Shown here: positions 47,286 to 60,000 of the stretch, one piece after another
Numbering within the stretch: position 1 is the first letter of the stretch
Layout: each line of letters starts with the position of its first letter
Source: Diphasiastrum complanatum
Lineage: Eukaryota > Streptophyta > Lycopodiopsida > Lycopodiales > Lycopodiaceae
Reading direction: 5' to 3'
Assembly: GCA_029204225.1 (NCBI GenBank)
Contig: CM055092.1
Location: forward strand, 83,944,026-84,008,025
DNA length: 64,000 bases
Notes under the pieces: model-generated
Told to the model about the DNA's origin: nothing
Database searches by the model: none
The model's input: the letters and a program-made list of their open reading frames with translations, nothing else
Position numbers and translations under genes: made by a program

Positions 47286-49860
47286 TGAGAATCATGCTGT
47301 TTCCAAGCCAGAATTGACATGATTTAGATTGCTATGGTGTCAATTATTCTAACATCAGTAGTTGGTTGTTATAAAAAATTCTCAGCTGCACTAGCAGTGT
47401 AGTAATTGGGGGCCAAGCATAGATCTTTCCATGATCAATTCAGCTCTGCTGCTTGTACAAAAGATAGATTATTGGAATTTTTAGAACCAGGTACGATGGG
47501 AATTCTACAACAGGCTGATATCTGTCGCCTGGCTGGCATTAGAGGCTTGCTCTACAGTAGCCCAGTGCTGGAAAAAAGTGCCTATTATGTCCATTCTATA
47601 ACATCCATTGTTGCTTTCCTTGTCGAGAAATTAGCCAAATAATATTGACTAGACTCAAGGGCCAACGATTACGGCTCAATTACTCTATACAGACAATGGA
47701 AATTTCTCATGTACATCACTATCTCTCAAAGTTACAGTGGGATTATATACCTATGATACTCATGGTGTCAAAGATGTATTGGAACATCATGGATACTCAT
47801 GGTTGACAGGTGGCACCCCCCTCAAACACTGACATTGATTCTTACACGTTCAGCCGATTAACACATCATCAATGGTATGAACTTATAGAGTAATCCATCG
47901 TCAATGTAATAGTCTAGGAAGTCCTCTCTATTGTAGTGAACTGGGTGTGTGATGATTAAAGAATTTGAGCATAATCTCACTATTAGAACTGTATAAATCT
48001 AGTTATCAATGAAAACTTGGGAGAAGACTTTGAAGCATGGTAAGAAAGGTGACACTTTATGGACTGCTCAAGAAATGTACCACACTATGACTCTTGCCTA
48101 GCTTATGTAGATCTGCCCACCTCCTGAATGAGCATTGACCACTCCATGTCGTTGTTCCTCCTGTAGTAAGATTTCATACAGTTTCTTAATTGAAGGCTAG
48201 AGAAAATGGCACTTCTACCCATTTGGTATCCTTCATTGGAACATTTCCCATATTGCATATCTGCTCATCGAATACATGGGCATGTTAGAATTGTTTAATT
48301 GTGGCCAAGAAACCTTGAATTGGCTTGTCCTCTTCAGTTTCATGTTAAAAGATAGAATTTGCAATGATTGATGTCCTAAATTGCACCATAAAAGCTTCCC
48401 AAGCTTTTCTTGGAGGTACAACTTCATTAATGTGGTTTCCGATGAAAGCAAATTCAAACGCTCGAAAGTTATAAGACTAGGTAAACTGTTTGGACGAGCT
48501 ATTTCAGCTTACACATCGTCCTAGAAGAAAAGCAGATATTGTCAGTTTTGTTGTTTCTTGACAGCAAGGCCTCCTCGTGGTGGTGGGCCCTACCCATGAA
48601 ACCGGAGACTTAAGTTGGATTCCTAGTGGAATTCCGTAAGGCTTTAGTCACAATTGACGATTCTGATTGAAAATTCGCTTTATTAACTGCAAATTGGGTA
48701 ACCAAGAATTCGACACTTACGTCCAGGAGTTTTGGATTTTTTTGCCCAAGATGTCGCTTTTTGATAGGAAGTTGGTGCAGTGACAGTTCATTCTTGGACT
48801 ACTAGCCAATTATCAAAATGAGTCCAAACGGAAGATCCTCCAATTTTTGGAAGATGCTACCCGTGTGGCCAAGGCCTATGATAGCACCGTGATTGCCTCG
48901 TGAAAAAGCGCACATGGCCAAATGGCCCTGAAGCCTAAAAATAAACGAAAAAAACTGTTTTTTGATATGCTTGAAGCTGGGGCATACCAACACGCTAAGT
49001 AAACAAGAACTAGAGAAACCGGTAAAAATAATATGTTTATTCCCACTCATTCTTAGCAAGTTGGAATAAGTACTATGAAGTTGGAATGTGAAATTTTCGA
49101 GAACTTCAATGGTACCGATGTTTTAACCATTCATTTCAGTCAGGATTTTGTGACACTTTTGATCAGGAAGTGGAGGGCCTTCGTGGAGGACAAACCTGTG
49201 GTATGGGACGCAGGCAATTTCAAAGCGAAGGTCTAAAACTAACTGGAATAGTTTGACCATAGTAAGGCCGTAAATCTAATTGATGCCAAATACTATGGGT
49301 CATAAAATGGGTGTTTTGTCAAAAATTTGAGATATATTGGTTATGACCCCTTATGGATATCTCAAATTTACAAAACCGGAAATCCGGCAAGCTATTTCTC
49401 TATAAAGGATATATTGGTGAATTTCTTAAACATTAATTGACCTGTTTCTTGTGATTCCTTGGAAGGTAATTTTTATTACCCGTTGACCTTGGACGATGTC
49501 ACAAGAATGGTTAATGGAAGTGTTTTCTAAATTGATTTTCTTACATGAATCTTCAAATAGTCCTTTTTCTGATTTACAGATCAATTCTCTGTGTTGGTAA
49601 TGATAAAGATCTTTTGATAAGTCATTCACGAAAATGTGTTGGGACATTATCAGTATTTGGTTATGATGATGGAACACCTTTCTTGACTTTTAAGTTTTTT
49701 CTCGGATCTCTTCTTTAAAACTTCTCCTATGCCAAATCTAGATGGATATGCATCCCTTGGAAACTAATGTGGTTTCTTGTTAAAATGGGGAGTAGGAAGA
49801 AAAGAAACAACTATCATAGATTCCAGGAGGAATCTACAATATGAAAGATGATGGACCTAT

Positions 49861-50460
49861 CTAGGTTATAGTTTTTTCACATTAAAAATTGCTCATTGAC
49901 CTAGGATAGATTTAGAATCAAATTAAATGTGGTGTTTTGGTACCACACCTTGACATTTAAATATTTTTTGAATCCGATACAACCGAGTCAGGAGCGTTAC
50001 TTTTGAGTTAGTTGTTTGAATAAACAATATAACTTCTTTTATAGATATTATTGTTGGAATGTATTGCTTATAAGTCGCAACCTTTATGGGTCAAGTTTGG
50101 ATTCATTTAAGGGTTTATATGCATAGAATACACGAGAACTTTTGGCCTTATCTTTTTCTGATTGGAAAGGATAGAATTCTATCCCGAAAGACTCAAGAGA
50201 GTTGGATAGTTGTTGGTTGCCAAAAGTTAGAACCTTTTGTAATGAGGTTCTAGTGAATCTTAAGTTATTCTAGATTAGAACTTAAGAGTAAATTCTAGAC
50301 GTATTCTAGATTGAATCCTAACTTTAGAATGACACTTGTGTCATGGCCAAAGTAAGGGTGTTTTTGGATTACAATCCTTATAAACGCATCGTAAGTGAGT
50401 TGGAAAAGTCTAAAACTTTTCTGATGGAAAGGACTTTTTGGAACAACTCATGTGTTTTCT
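49861..50460. other. No recognised feature
   Basis: AT-rich, no coding motif. It lies just upstream of a gypsy integrase remnant and may be decayed pol or linker sequence. Confidence 0.3.
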
Positions 50461-50465
50461 AAGAA

Positions 50466-50960
50466 TTGCGATGCGCTCTTATGATATGGTATGGTCTTGG
50501 GAATATGGAGAGATGTGATTGGAAAATCATAACTCAGACTCTAGAATATACCAAATCAATAAAAGAGGATTGTGATCATGGTAAGATTACGCCTTTGAGT
50601 AAACAACATAACAGAACTTTGGTAAGGACTGGCCATCTTACCAAATCGGTTATGTTTATTCGGGTAAGGTCTACCAAGAATGCATCTAATTTTATTCAGA
50701 TATTTGTTGAGTGTCTGTTTAGGCTGTAGGGATTACCAGGTGACATTGTGAGCAATTATGATTCGAGGTTCACTAGTCACTTTTGGTCGGTCGTGAGAGG
50801 ATATTGAGCTTAGGTTCTTCTGACCATTAGTATTGTATTCTCTTATTGAACTGTCGCGAATTATCATGCCTCAAGTGTAATGGACAAAAGATGTGTGAAA
50901 GACGCATTGTTGAAAATCATTTGTGGAAGTTTGGACAAAAAGAAGAAGGTCAACCATCGA
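50466..50960 (+). pseudogene. Ty3/gypsy integrase core fragment
   Basis: Plus strand. Shows TGHLTKSVMFIRVRSTKNAS, FIQIFVECLFRL, GLPGDIVSNYDSRFTSHFW, which matches the plant chromoviral integrase core around the second catalytic Asp (usual form DRLTKSAHFIPV...GLP--IVSDRDSRFTS-FW). A TAG splits it at 50726 and further stops follow. The rest of the polyprotein is not present. Confidence 0.75.
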
Positions 50961-51068
50961 ATTTGGAAGACGTTGAGGTTTGTTAACTTCATATGATTGT
51001 CTTTTATTATAATCTTCGTCAATCTATCACTTATGGAATTTGTTTCATGTGTATAGCCAATACATAGA

Positions 51069-51758
51069 ATGCCATTCCACGGAGTTGATCCATCTGTGTT
51101 TAGTTACAATCAACGTCAAGTTTTGATAGACATGAGAAAACAAAGAATGAAACAAATTGAAGAAGCAAACACAATTGGAAAAAAGAGTAATCAACTTGAT
51201 TCTAATGACTATGATGATGAGATGCAACACGATGAAGCAATGCACAACATGTTTGAATCTTACTTTGAAACAAATGAGAATGATGATATGCATGCATCTT
51301 CTAATGAAAACGGAGATCACGAACAATTTGAGATGGATGAAGACGAGATTCTATCGCGCAAGGAGGAAGACACTCCTTTATATCCTAGAGCATCCATTTC
51401 AAGACTAGCTATATCAATTCTTATTCTAAACCTTCAAGCAACATACAAATGGAGTGATCGTAGCGTGACATCTTTATTCGTGAGGGACCCTAATGTCATT
51501 TCGGACGACCTAGACTATGTTGGCACATTGCAACATATTTATGAAGTCGATTACGAGACTAACGGCAAATACTTTATTTTTGACGTAAAATGGCTTAAGG
51601 TCATCTATCGTGGAAGCAAAACCATGATTAGAAATGATGACTCAAAGTTTTTTCAAATCGACTCATTAAAATGTATATTTAACTGGAGAAAAGTAAGGAC
51701 TACATACCTTCCTAGGATTGGGAATTTTAATTATCTACATTTCACCTTTGCATATTAA
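51069..51758 (+). CDS. CACTA TNP2-like ORF lacking its transposase core
   Basis: An ATG-initiated 229-codon frame. Residues about 60-100 are very acidic. About 105-140 read LYPRASISRLAISILILNLQ and KWSDRSVTSLF, resembling the 'PLYPGC...S-L--L-LL-LK---GWSDKSFT-LL' lead-in of plant En/Spm (CACTA) TNP2 transposases. Residues about 150-215 (YVGTLQHIYEVDY, FIFDVKWLKVIYRG, FFQIDS) resemble the DUF4216 segment found at the end of such proteins. The several-hundred-residue catalytic part between them is missing, so the ORF is either an internally deleted transposase or a domesticated derivative. An acceptor-like TGTATAG lies just before it, so an upstream exon is possible. CACTA termini were not found. 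Confidence 0.5.
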   Translation: MPFHGVDPSVFSYNQRQVLIDMRKQRMKQIEEANTIGKKSNQLDSNDYDDEMQHDEAMHNMFESYFETNENDDMHASSNENGDHEQFEMDEDEILSRKEEDTPLYPRASISRLAISILILNLQATYKWSDRSVTSLFVRDPNVISDDLDYVGTLQHIYEVDYETNGKYFIFDVKWLKVIYRGSKTMIRNDDSKFFQIDSLKCIFNWRKVRTTYLPRIGNFNYLHFTFAY

Positions 51759-52099
51759 CTAATTGCTAATGTATGTGGTAAAATACGATATTGCTTTGAA
51801 GAAAATGAAAATGATGAATTACATTTAATTTCTTACTATGTTAGATAACGTAATCCAATAATAACAAAATGGAAAAACACAAACTCACTGGTAAACTCAC
51901 TCGAAGCTTAAGTGCAGACGTGCAATTGCTCGCTCTTTAAACGCTTGCTCTCTTTTTTTTGAATATTTTTGTCACATGCACAAGCAATTAAAAAATAACA
52001 CTATATTACACAATTCAACCATTATTATAAGCAAATTCAAACATACAAATCAAACATACAATTACCACTAGTCATCTACTACTCTAAATTGTAATCAAA

Positions 52100-53545
<1,446 letters not shown>

Positions 53546-53583
53546 ATTAGAGGAGTTTCGAGCACCAAAAGGGCCTTTTGTCA
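53546..53583. repeat. MITE-like terminus
   Basis: CATTAGAGGAGTTTCGAGCA followed by CCAAAAGGGCCTTTTGTCA matches the terminal inverted repeat of the element at 33832-34209. It sits right after a (CT)n run. No matching inverted end was found to the right in this window. Confidence 0.55.
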
Positions 53584-53933
53584 AGATGCTATTTTTGACT
53601 TTTCAACTATTCGACATACATTTGGCCCAGTTATATATTTACACCTGTGAAAGACCGTAACATTGTTTGCCGATCGATTTCTTTTTTGGAACTTTCCGGT
53701 CATATTTTTATACAATTCAAAACTCTTTTCGGGCAAGGTCTTGACTTGTGATTGGACCGTAATTGCTGCCCGTGAGTTTCTTGAGTGCCCGGGACCTAAC
53801 ACTTGTGGTTAAAGTAAGTCTATTTTGATCTAACCATAGTTAGAGTAACATATATGATTTACGAAAGACCGCCAACATTTATTACAAATTTGGTTATTTA
53901 TTTCCATACTGATTCAACTACATTTTGTTTCAG

Positions 53934-55323
53934 ACTCTGTTGTTCATCTTCTTTTAGCTTTGCAATGGCTTCCGAAAGCCGTAGACCATGAAGCAATATT
54001 GTCTCAGTTTCTGTTTGTAATGAAAAAGACTCTGATGGCTCTTAGATACCACGTATCTTTAGAAAATTTCACTGGGTTCTCATGCATCCCTCATCAAGAG
54101 GTGTTTTTGGTAAAAAGAGAAAATAAAAAATGGATTATAGGAATTTTAGACTTCAAAGTTTCACCCGGTGGTCGATCCATTTCAGAGGTCTTGATTCAAC
54201 ATGTCTACATGCATAAGGAAATTAGAGTGGAAGGCGTAAGTTCAAATAACAAACTCAAATGCAATTGTAAGTTTTGGAGAACTTTTTGCTTTGAGCTTTG
54301 CATTAATCATTCAGACGTGTATCCGAGTATTTAAATGACATATCGTTTTATGGATTTGTGTAGATTTGTATCCATCAAGCATAATTGAATGGCAACGTAT
54401 ACAATCCCTTGTCAACATCATGGACTCTATTCATTCTAATATTGGTCTTCTACAATACAAGAACCGCTCCACGAGATCACTTTTGAATTCTTGTATTTTC
54501 TTCTATGATTCATTTTACACACCATCCAGTTTAGGTGGAAAATTAGAGGCGATCTCATTACCCTCTTTCCCAAGAGAAGAATGGATTCCTCTAGATTCCA
54601 CCATAGCAGAGAGCTTACGATCAAGGTTTTTTATGGACATTCAAAACTGTATAAAATGTAGCACAGGTTCAAAAAACAATAGATTGCACTGGTTTATGTC
54701 TTTTGCAATATTTGTAAATTATTTTGTTGAATGTAATATTCGTAGAACAGTGACAATGTTTATTTGTAGTGATTTGACAGACAATATATTATCAAGCCTC
54801 CTTGATGATCATTGGGATAAAAAGAGTAATGGCAATATTGAGTGCATAGTTAATAGATTGTTAATGAAATTTAGATATCTTATAGAAAAACAAGTGCTTT
54901 CTTAAACATTTTATTATAGAAGTTCAGGATTTTACAGTGAATCATCAAGATCAAATAGAAATCCAAGTGAGAAAAATAATTCTACTCTTACAACAATTGA
55001 GGTGGAAGAAGATTGGATACTCGATCACATTCGATCAGAGCTTACATTGCTGCAATATGATATTCCTAAATACTTCTATTTTCGAGTCAACGAGAGATTG
55101 GTAGGTGTATGTGTATTTATTTCAGTACACATTTGAAATGACTTTCAATGATTTTATTTAAACATGTTTCAGTGCTTTCAGTATTGCAATATTTCATTTA
55201 AGATAATCTCAATGTTGATATTGTTTAACATGTTTTTTTGATGTAAAGGTAAGACCAAGACAAGAAAGTCGCATACAGTGCATGGACTTAAATAGAAGCG
55301 TAGAAATTGTTGAAACCGCATAA
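53934..55323 (+). pseudogene. Unrecognised multi-exon gene or gene fragment
   Basis: At least four exon-like blocks: 53934-54235 (LLLALQWLPKAVDHEAILSQ..., ending GAAGGC before GTAAGT), 54364 to about 54893 (LYPSSIIEWQRIQSLVNIMD..., LGGKLEAISLPSFPREEWIP), 54928-55100 (EEDWILDHIRSELTLLQYD, ending before GTAGGT) and 55249-55323 (VRPRQESRIQCMDLNRSVEI, stop TAA). Composition is that of an ordinary soluble protein with many hydrophobic and Leu/Ile residues. I recognise no domain. The first junction does not keep phase if the GT-AG sites are used as written, and no start exon was found, so it may be a captured or decaying fragment. It lies just downstream of a MITE-like terminus and converges on the H3-Ulp1-like gene. 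Confidence 0.5.
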
Positions 55324-55505
55324 ACATAGGGATGATAGATGAGCAACAACAATGTACTTTTTCAAAAAAAAAAGAAAATACAAAGAAGTCTCAAATGACT
55401 TCAAGATTTCATCGAACAATTTGTATTTAGTATTTTGAAAAATGTACATTGTTTTTAAAATCAATATAATATATTCGTGGCCTATCTATTTGCCTATCTA
55501 TTGTT
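55324..55505. other. Intergenic spacer between convergent genes
   Basis: Short AT-rich gap between the stop of the plus-strand gene and the stop of the minus-strand one. Contains a poly-A run and TATCTATTTGCC / TATCTATTGTTC repeats. Confidence 0.4.
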
Positions 55506-56260
55506 CTATGCATCATAATGTGATGATATATTTCTATGTATCTGTCGGAACTTATGTGACAAAGGTGCCTGAGGCATATCCTCGAGCACTGTAACCTCAT
55601 CCACAGATTCCTTGGCAGGTTCATTGGAGGCACGTTCATGCTTGTAGGGCCTTGCACACGATAATAAAATTTTCAACATTTTATGCCGATATTGATGAAT
55701 CACATTTGTTGATACCTCAGGACATTGGAACTGCAAGACAAAATAGTGAGTGTATGTATGTATTAGCCAACGTTTTAAAAAATATAAATTTATAAAGTTA
55801 ACAATATATCATCAGGATACTAAAACTTTGAAAAAAAATATCTCACGGATACTAGCATCTGGAGGTTGCATCATATACCAATCCAAGAACGATTTAACAT
55901 TTCAGATTGAATACCATCTGCAGCTGAAAGCATCGTCTTGTTGCAAAGATTGAGAAATCACAACGAGAAATTGTTAAATTATAATTCAATATAATTCTAA
56001 ACTCCATGCCATCATGCAAATAAAATACGTGAAAAGATTCTTTTTACCTTTGCATCAACAATTTCTATGTTAGTATTTACAATCAACCCATCCGGCCTGG
56101 GCAATAGCTCCACCATCCTCTTGTACATGGACTTAACCATGGAATGGGTGGCATTCAAAGAATTCATTGTCATGCACATAGGTGTGCAGCTTCAGGTAGA
56201 ATCCACTTTCATGGATATGACATGCACACTCTAATGTTTGCTGCTAGAAAATGACAAGCA

Positions 56261-56265
56261 ATAAA
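56261..56265. other. Target site duplication, left (ATAAA)
   Basis: ATAAA flanks the left LTR and is repeated at 62489-62493 right after the other LTR; five bases is the usual copia target duplication. Confidence 0.85.
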
Positions 56266-56985
56266 TGTTAAATTTCACACGTGTGGACTGTCCACTACAT
56301 GTACTTGTGATCTCCTAAGGTGTGTAGATGCACCAAGATCAAGACTAGATTGAAATTCAAGATCAATCTTGAATCCTATGGCAAAAACACACTACTACAT
56401 GCATTCAATCACTTCCAACTCTCACTCACACGTGTGGGAAGTATTCAAAAAATGATCTAAGTAAAAACAAGCTGCTCTCCTCGGGTAGAGAGAGAAAATG
56501 CATCAAGAGCTCTCGGGTAGAGAGAGAAAGCTAAAAATCCAATAACTCACCAAATCAATTGACTTCAAAATGAGGAGTACAATGATACTAGTAGGTCCAC
56601 GAGCTACCACTATGCTTAACTATGATTGGACCACATTTTGTCACCTCTTGATCCTATTGGATCATTGATCTATGCACCTCTTAATTCTATTGGACTATAT
56701 TCAAGCACACCTTAATTTCCTATTGGACCTCACAAGGTTCCACCTCTATATCCTATTGGACCTCTTGGAATTCATCAAACAAAAACTTTACACTTGTCTA
56801 CACTCTAATTAGCAAGTGTTTAGCCTCTTACTCTATTTTGGCTCAATAGTGGCATTACAAGTGGAAATGCATAATTTGCCATCTATGCCAAATTTATTCC
56901 TATCAACATCCTACACCTAGATGCTTGATGTAAAAAACATAAGACCCCTATATCTAACATAGATAATCTTTTTCAATTCTTCACA
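56266..56985 (-). repeat. 3' LTR of full-length copia
   Basis: TG...CA ends: minus strand TGTGAAGAATTG ... GAAATTTAACA. Lacks 17 bp (around 56549) present in the partner LTR. Contains CACACGTGTG palindromes near both the outer end and position 56427. Confidence 0.95.
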
Positions 56986-56998
56986 CTCCTCCTAAAAA
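56986..56998 (-). other. Polypurine tract
   Basis: Minus strand TTTTTAGGAGGAG directly before the 3' LTR; same tract as in the copy at 2881-2893. Confidence 0.8.
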
Positions 56999-57003
56999 AT
57001 TAT

Positions 57004-60000
57004 CTATGAAGATTTGAGCATCGATCTTGATATAACTCCAAGATTAGATCTATGCTTGATGAAAGCACTTTTGCTCAAAGGCTTGGTGAGTAGATCGGCA
57101 ATACAAGAGGACGAGTTGACATGCTCCAAATAGATTTCTCCTCCAATAAGCTTTTCTCTCACAAAATGGTGTGCCACTTCTATGTGCTTGCTTCTTGCAT
57201 GAAATATGAGATTATTGGCAAGAGCTTGGGCCGAGATGTTATCACACTTGATCATTGGTAGATCATCCTCCTTGATGCACTTTAGTTCCATTAATAACCT
57301 CTTGATCCAAAGCACTTCTTTGGTAGTTGTAGTGAGTGCTTTGTACTCGGCCTCACATGAAGAGAGAGATATAGTATCTTGCTTTTTGGAAAGCCAAGAT
57401 ATTAGATTTCCTCCAAGAAAGATAGTGTATGCACTAATAGACTTTCGATCCATCTTGTCACTTGCAAAGTCCGAATCCGAGTAGCCAATAATGGATAGAT
57501 CTTCACTTTTATAGAGTAGACCATAATCACAAGATGAAGATACATATCTTAGAGTCCTCTTGGCCTTCTTCCAATGATGGATCTTAGGTTCTTGCATAAA
57601 TTGACTCAATTTGTGCACACAAAAACTAAGATCGGGCCTAGTAATGGTAAGCCAAATCAAGGAGCCTACAAGACTCCTAAAAAGTGTGATGTCCTCAAAG
57701 GATCTTTCATCACCTTTATTAGGATCTTTTACAATTTGCTCCATTGGAGTATCTATGCTCTTAGAATTTTCCATATGAAATTTTTTCAACATAGAGTGAG
57801 CATATCTAGATTGGCATATAAATAAATGATTTTCATAAAAATCAATTTCTAGGCCTAGGATGTAATGTATCTCTCCTAGATCTTGCATTTTAAACTCACA
57901 TCCAAGTGCTAGCTTGGTTTCATCAACTAGCTTGATACAACTTCCACAAAGAATAATGTCATCAACATAAATTAGAAGAATGACAATATTGCTATCAACA
58001 AACTTTAGATACATGGAAGGATCATAGTCACTAAGATTAAATCCTAGTGAGATAAGAAAAGAGTTAAGTCTTGAATACCATGATCTTGGTGCTTGCTTGA
58101 GTCCATAGAGACTTTTGAAGAGCAAGCACACTTTGGACTCATCCTTGATGAATCCTTGAGGTTGTTTCATATAGATCTCCTCCTCAAGATAACCATTTAG
58201 AAAAGCATTGGATACATCTAATTGGAACACCTTCCACTTGAAAAAACAAGCAAGAGAAATAAGAATTCTTATTGTCATCATCTTTGCAACAGGTGCAAAG
58301 GTCTCCTCATAATCAAGACCATGGATTTGAGCAAATCCTTTGGCACATAATCTTGCTTTATGCTTGTTGATGGTGCCATCATGATTAAATTTGATCCGAA
58401 ATACCCACTTGCAACCAATCACATGCTTGTTGGAAGGAGGATCCACAAGCTCCCAAGTATTGTTGGTGATCAATGCATCATACTCTTGCTTCATGGCATC
58501 ATACCACTCCTTGGTATTGAGCGTCTCTTGTACATTCTTTGGCTCTTCATGAGAGACATAAAAAACATAATTAGTGGAATCAAGATCCACTTGTTTGCCT
58601 TTGTCAACATATGAGAGCCTCTTAGGCTCGGATCTATCTCTCATGGATCTTCTTGGTGAAAAAATCCGAGGAGAGTCTTCTTCAAATCTCGACCCCATCA
58701 CATCATGATTGTCTTCAAAATCAATAATTGATGATGCATCCATAGATTTCTTGATCTCGGCCTCTTCAAATGATGAGTGTTGATCTTCATGAAAGACAAC
58801 ATCTCTACTTTCAATAACTTGAGAAGTAGAGAGTATAAAGACTCTATAGGCCTTCTTAGTGGATGAGTATCCAACCATGATCCCTTTGCATGCACTAGGA
58901 TCTTCCTTCTTCCTTGTTTCCAAGGGAATATGGACAAAGCATAAGCATCCAAAAACTCTAAGGTGATCAACCTTAGGCTTCTTCAAAAATAAGATTTCAT
59001 ATGGTGACTTTCCTCCAAGAGCTATATGTGGGAGCCTATTGCAAAGATAATTTGCACAATTAATGGCTTCTCCCCAAAAATCTTTGGGCAAAGATGCCTC
59101 AATTCTCATAGATTTTGCACATTCACATAGAGATCTATTCTTTCTCTCAGCCACTCCATTTTGAGATGGAGAGTAGGCACAAGAAAACTCTCTTTTAATG
59201 CCTTCAAGCTCACAAAAATCTTGAAATTTATTGGAGATATATTCACCACCTCCATCACTTCTAAGAGCTTTAATCTTGAATGAGAATTGCTTCTCTACAT
59301 AAGCTTTGAAAATAAGGAAATGATCAAACACCATAGATTTTGAAGCAAGAAGATATATCCAAGTGAATCTTGTGTAATCATCAATGAAAGTAACAAAACA
59401 AGTGGCTCCTCCCTTGCTTGTAGTTGATGAGAAATGCACATCCGAGTGGATTAACTCCAAAGGATGTTTGCTTTTGATAGAAGATCTTGTAAATGGCTTT
59501 TTGTGAGATTTAGCAATAGCACAAGCCTCACAAGGCTTGATCTTTTTGGAGAATGACTTTGGGAAGCCAATAGCTTTGGATTCTTTGATCATAGAGAGCA
59601 TGGATTTGTAGTTGGGATGTCCCAACCTCCTATGCCATAGTTCCTCCATAGAGAGCTTGTTCACAAGAGCAACATTACAAGCATTCACATACTCATTTGG
59701 ATCTAGTTTATAGATGCCACCAAATCTAGATCCTAATGCAAGTATCTCATCATTCTTCTTGATAGTGCAAGTATCAACATTGAATTTTACATCAAGGCCA
59801 TTATCAAGCAATTTGCCAACACTAATAAGATTCTTGGTAAGCTTAGGTACAAAAAGAACTTTAGTAAGAGAAAGAGTTTTAGAAGATGCAAGCTTTAAAG
59901 GAATATTCCCTATTTCTTCAATTGGACATTTATAATCATTTGCAGTGTATATTGATTTCTTAGCTCCATCATAAGGTGCAATAGAAGAGAAAGAGTCCTT

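Larger units (their letters stand above)
43876..49860 (+). repeat. Segmental duplication copy 2 (expansin pseudogene)
   Basis: Collinear with 14067-18898. It is longer because 48027-49050 (about 1.0 kb, with decayed minus-strand gag-like sequence) is present here and missing in copy 1. The region around 44478-44520 holds an inverted duplicate of 44797-44834. The duplication ends at CTATCTAGG, where copy 1 ends at CTATTTCAAG. Confidence 0.85.
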
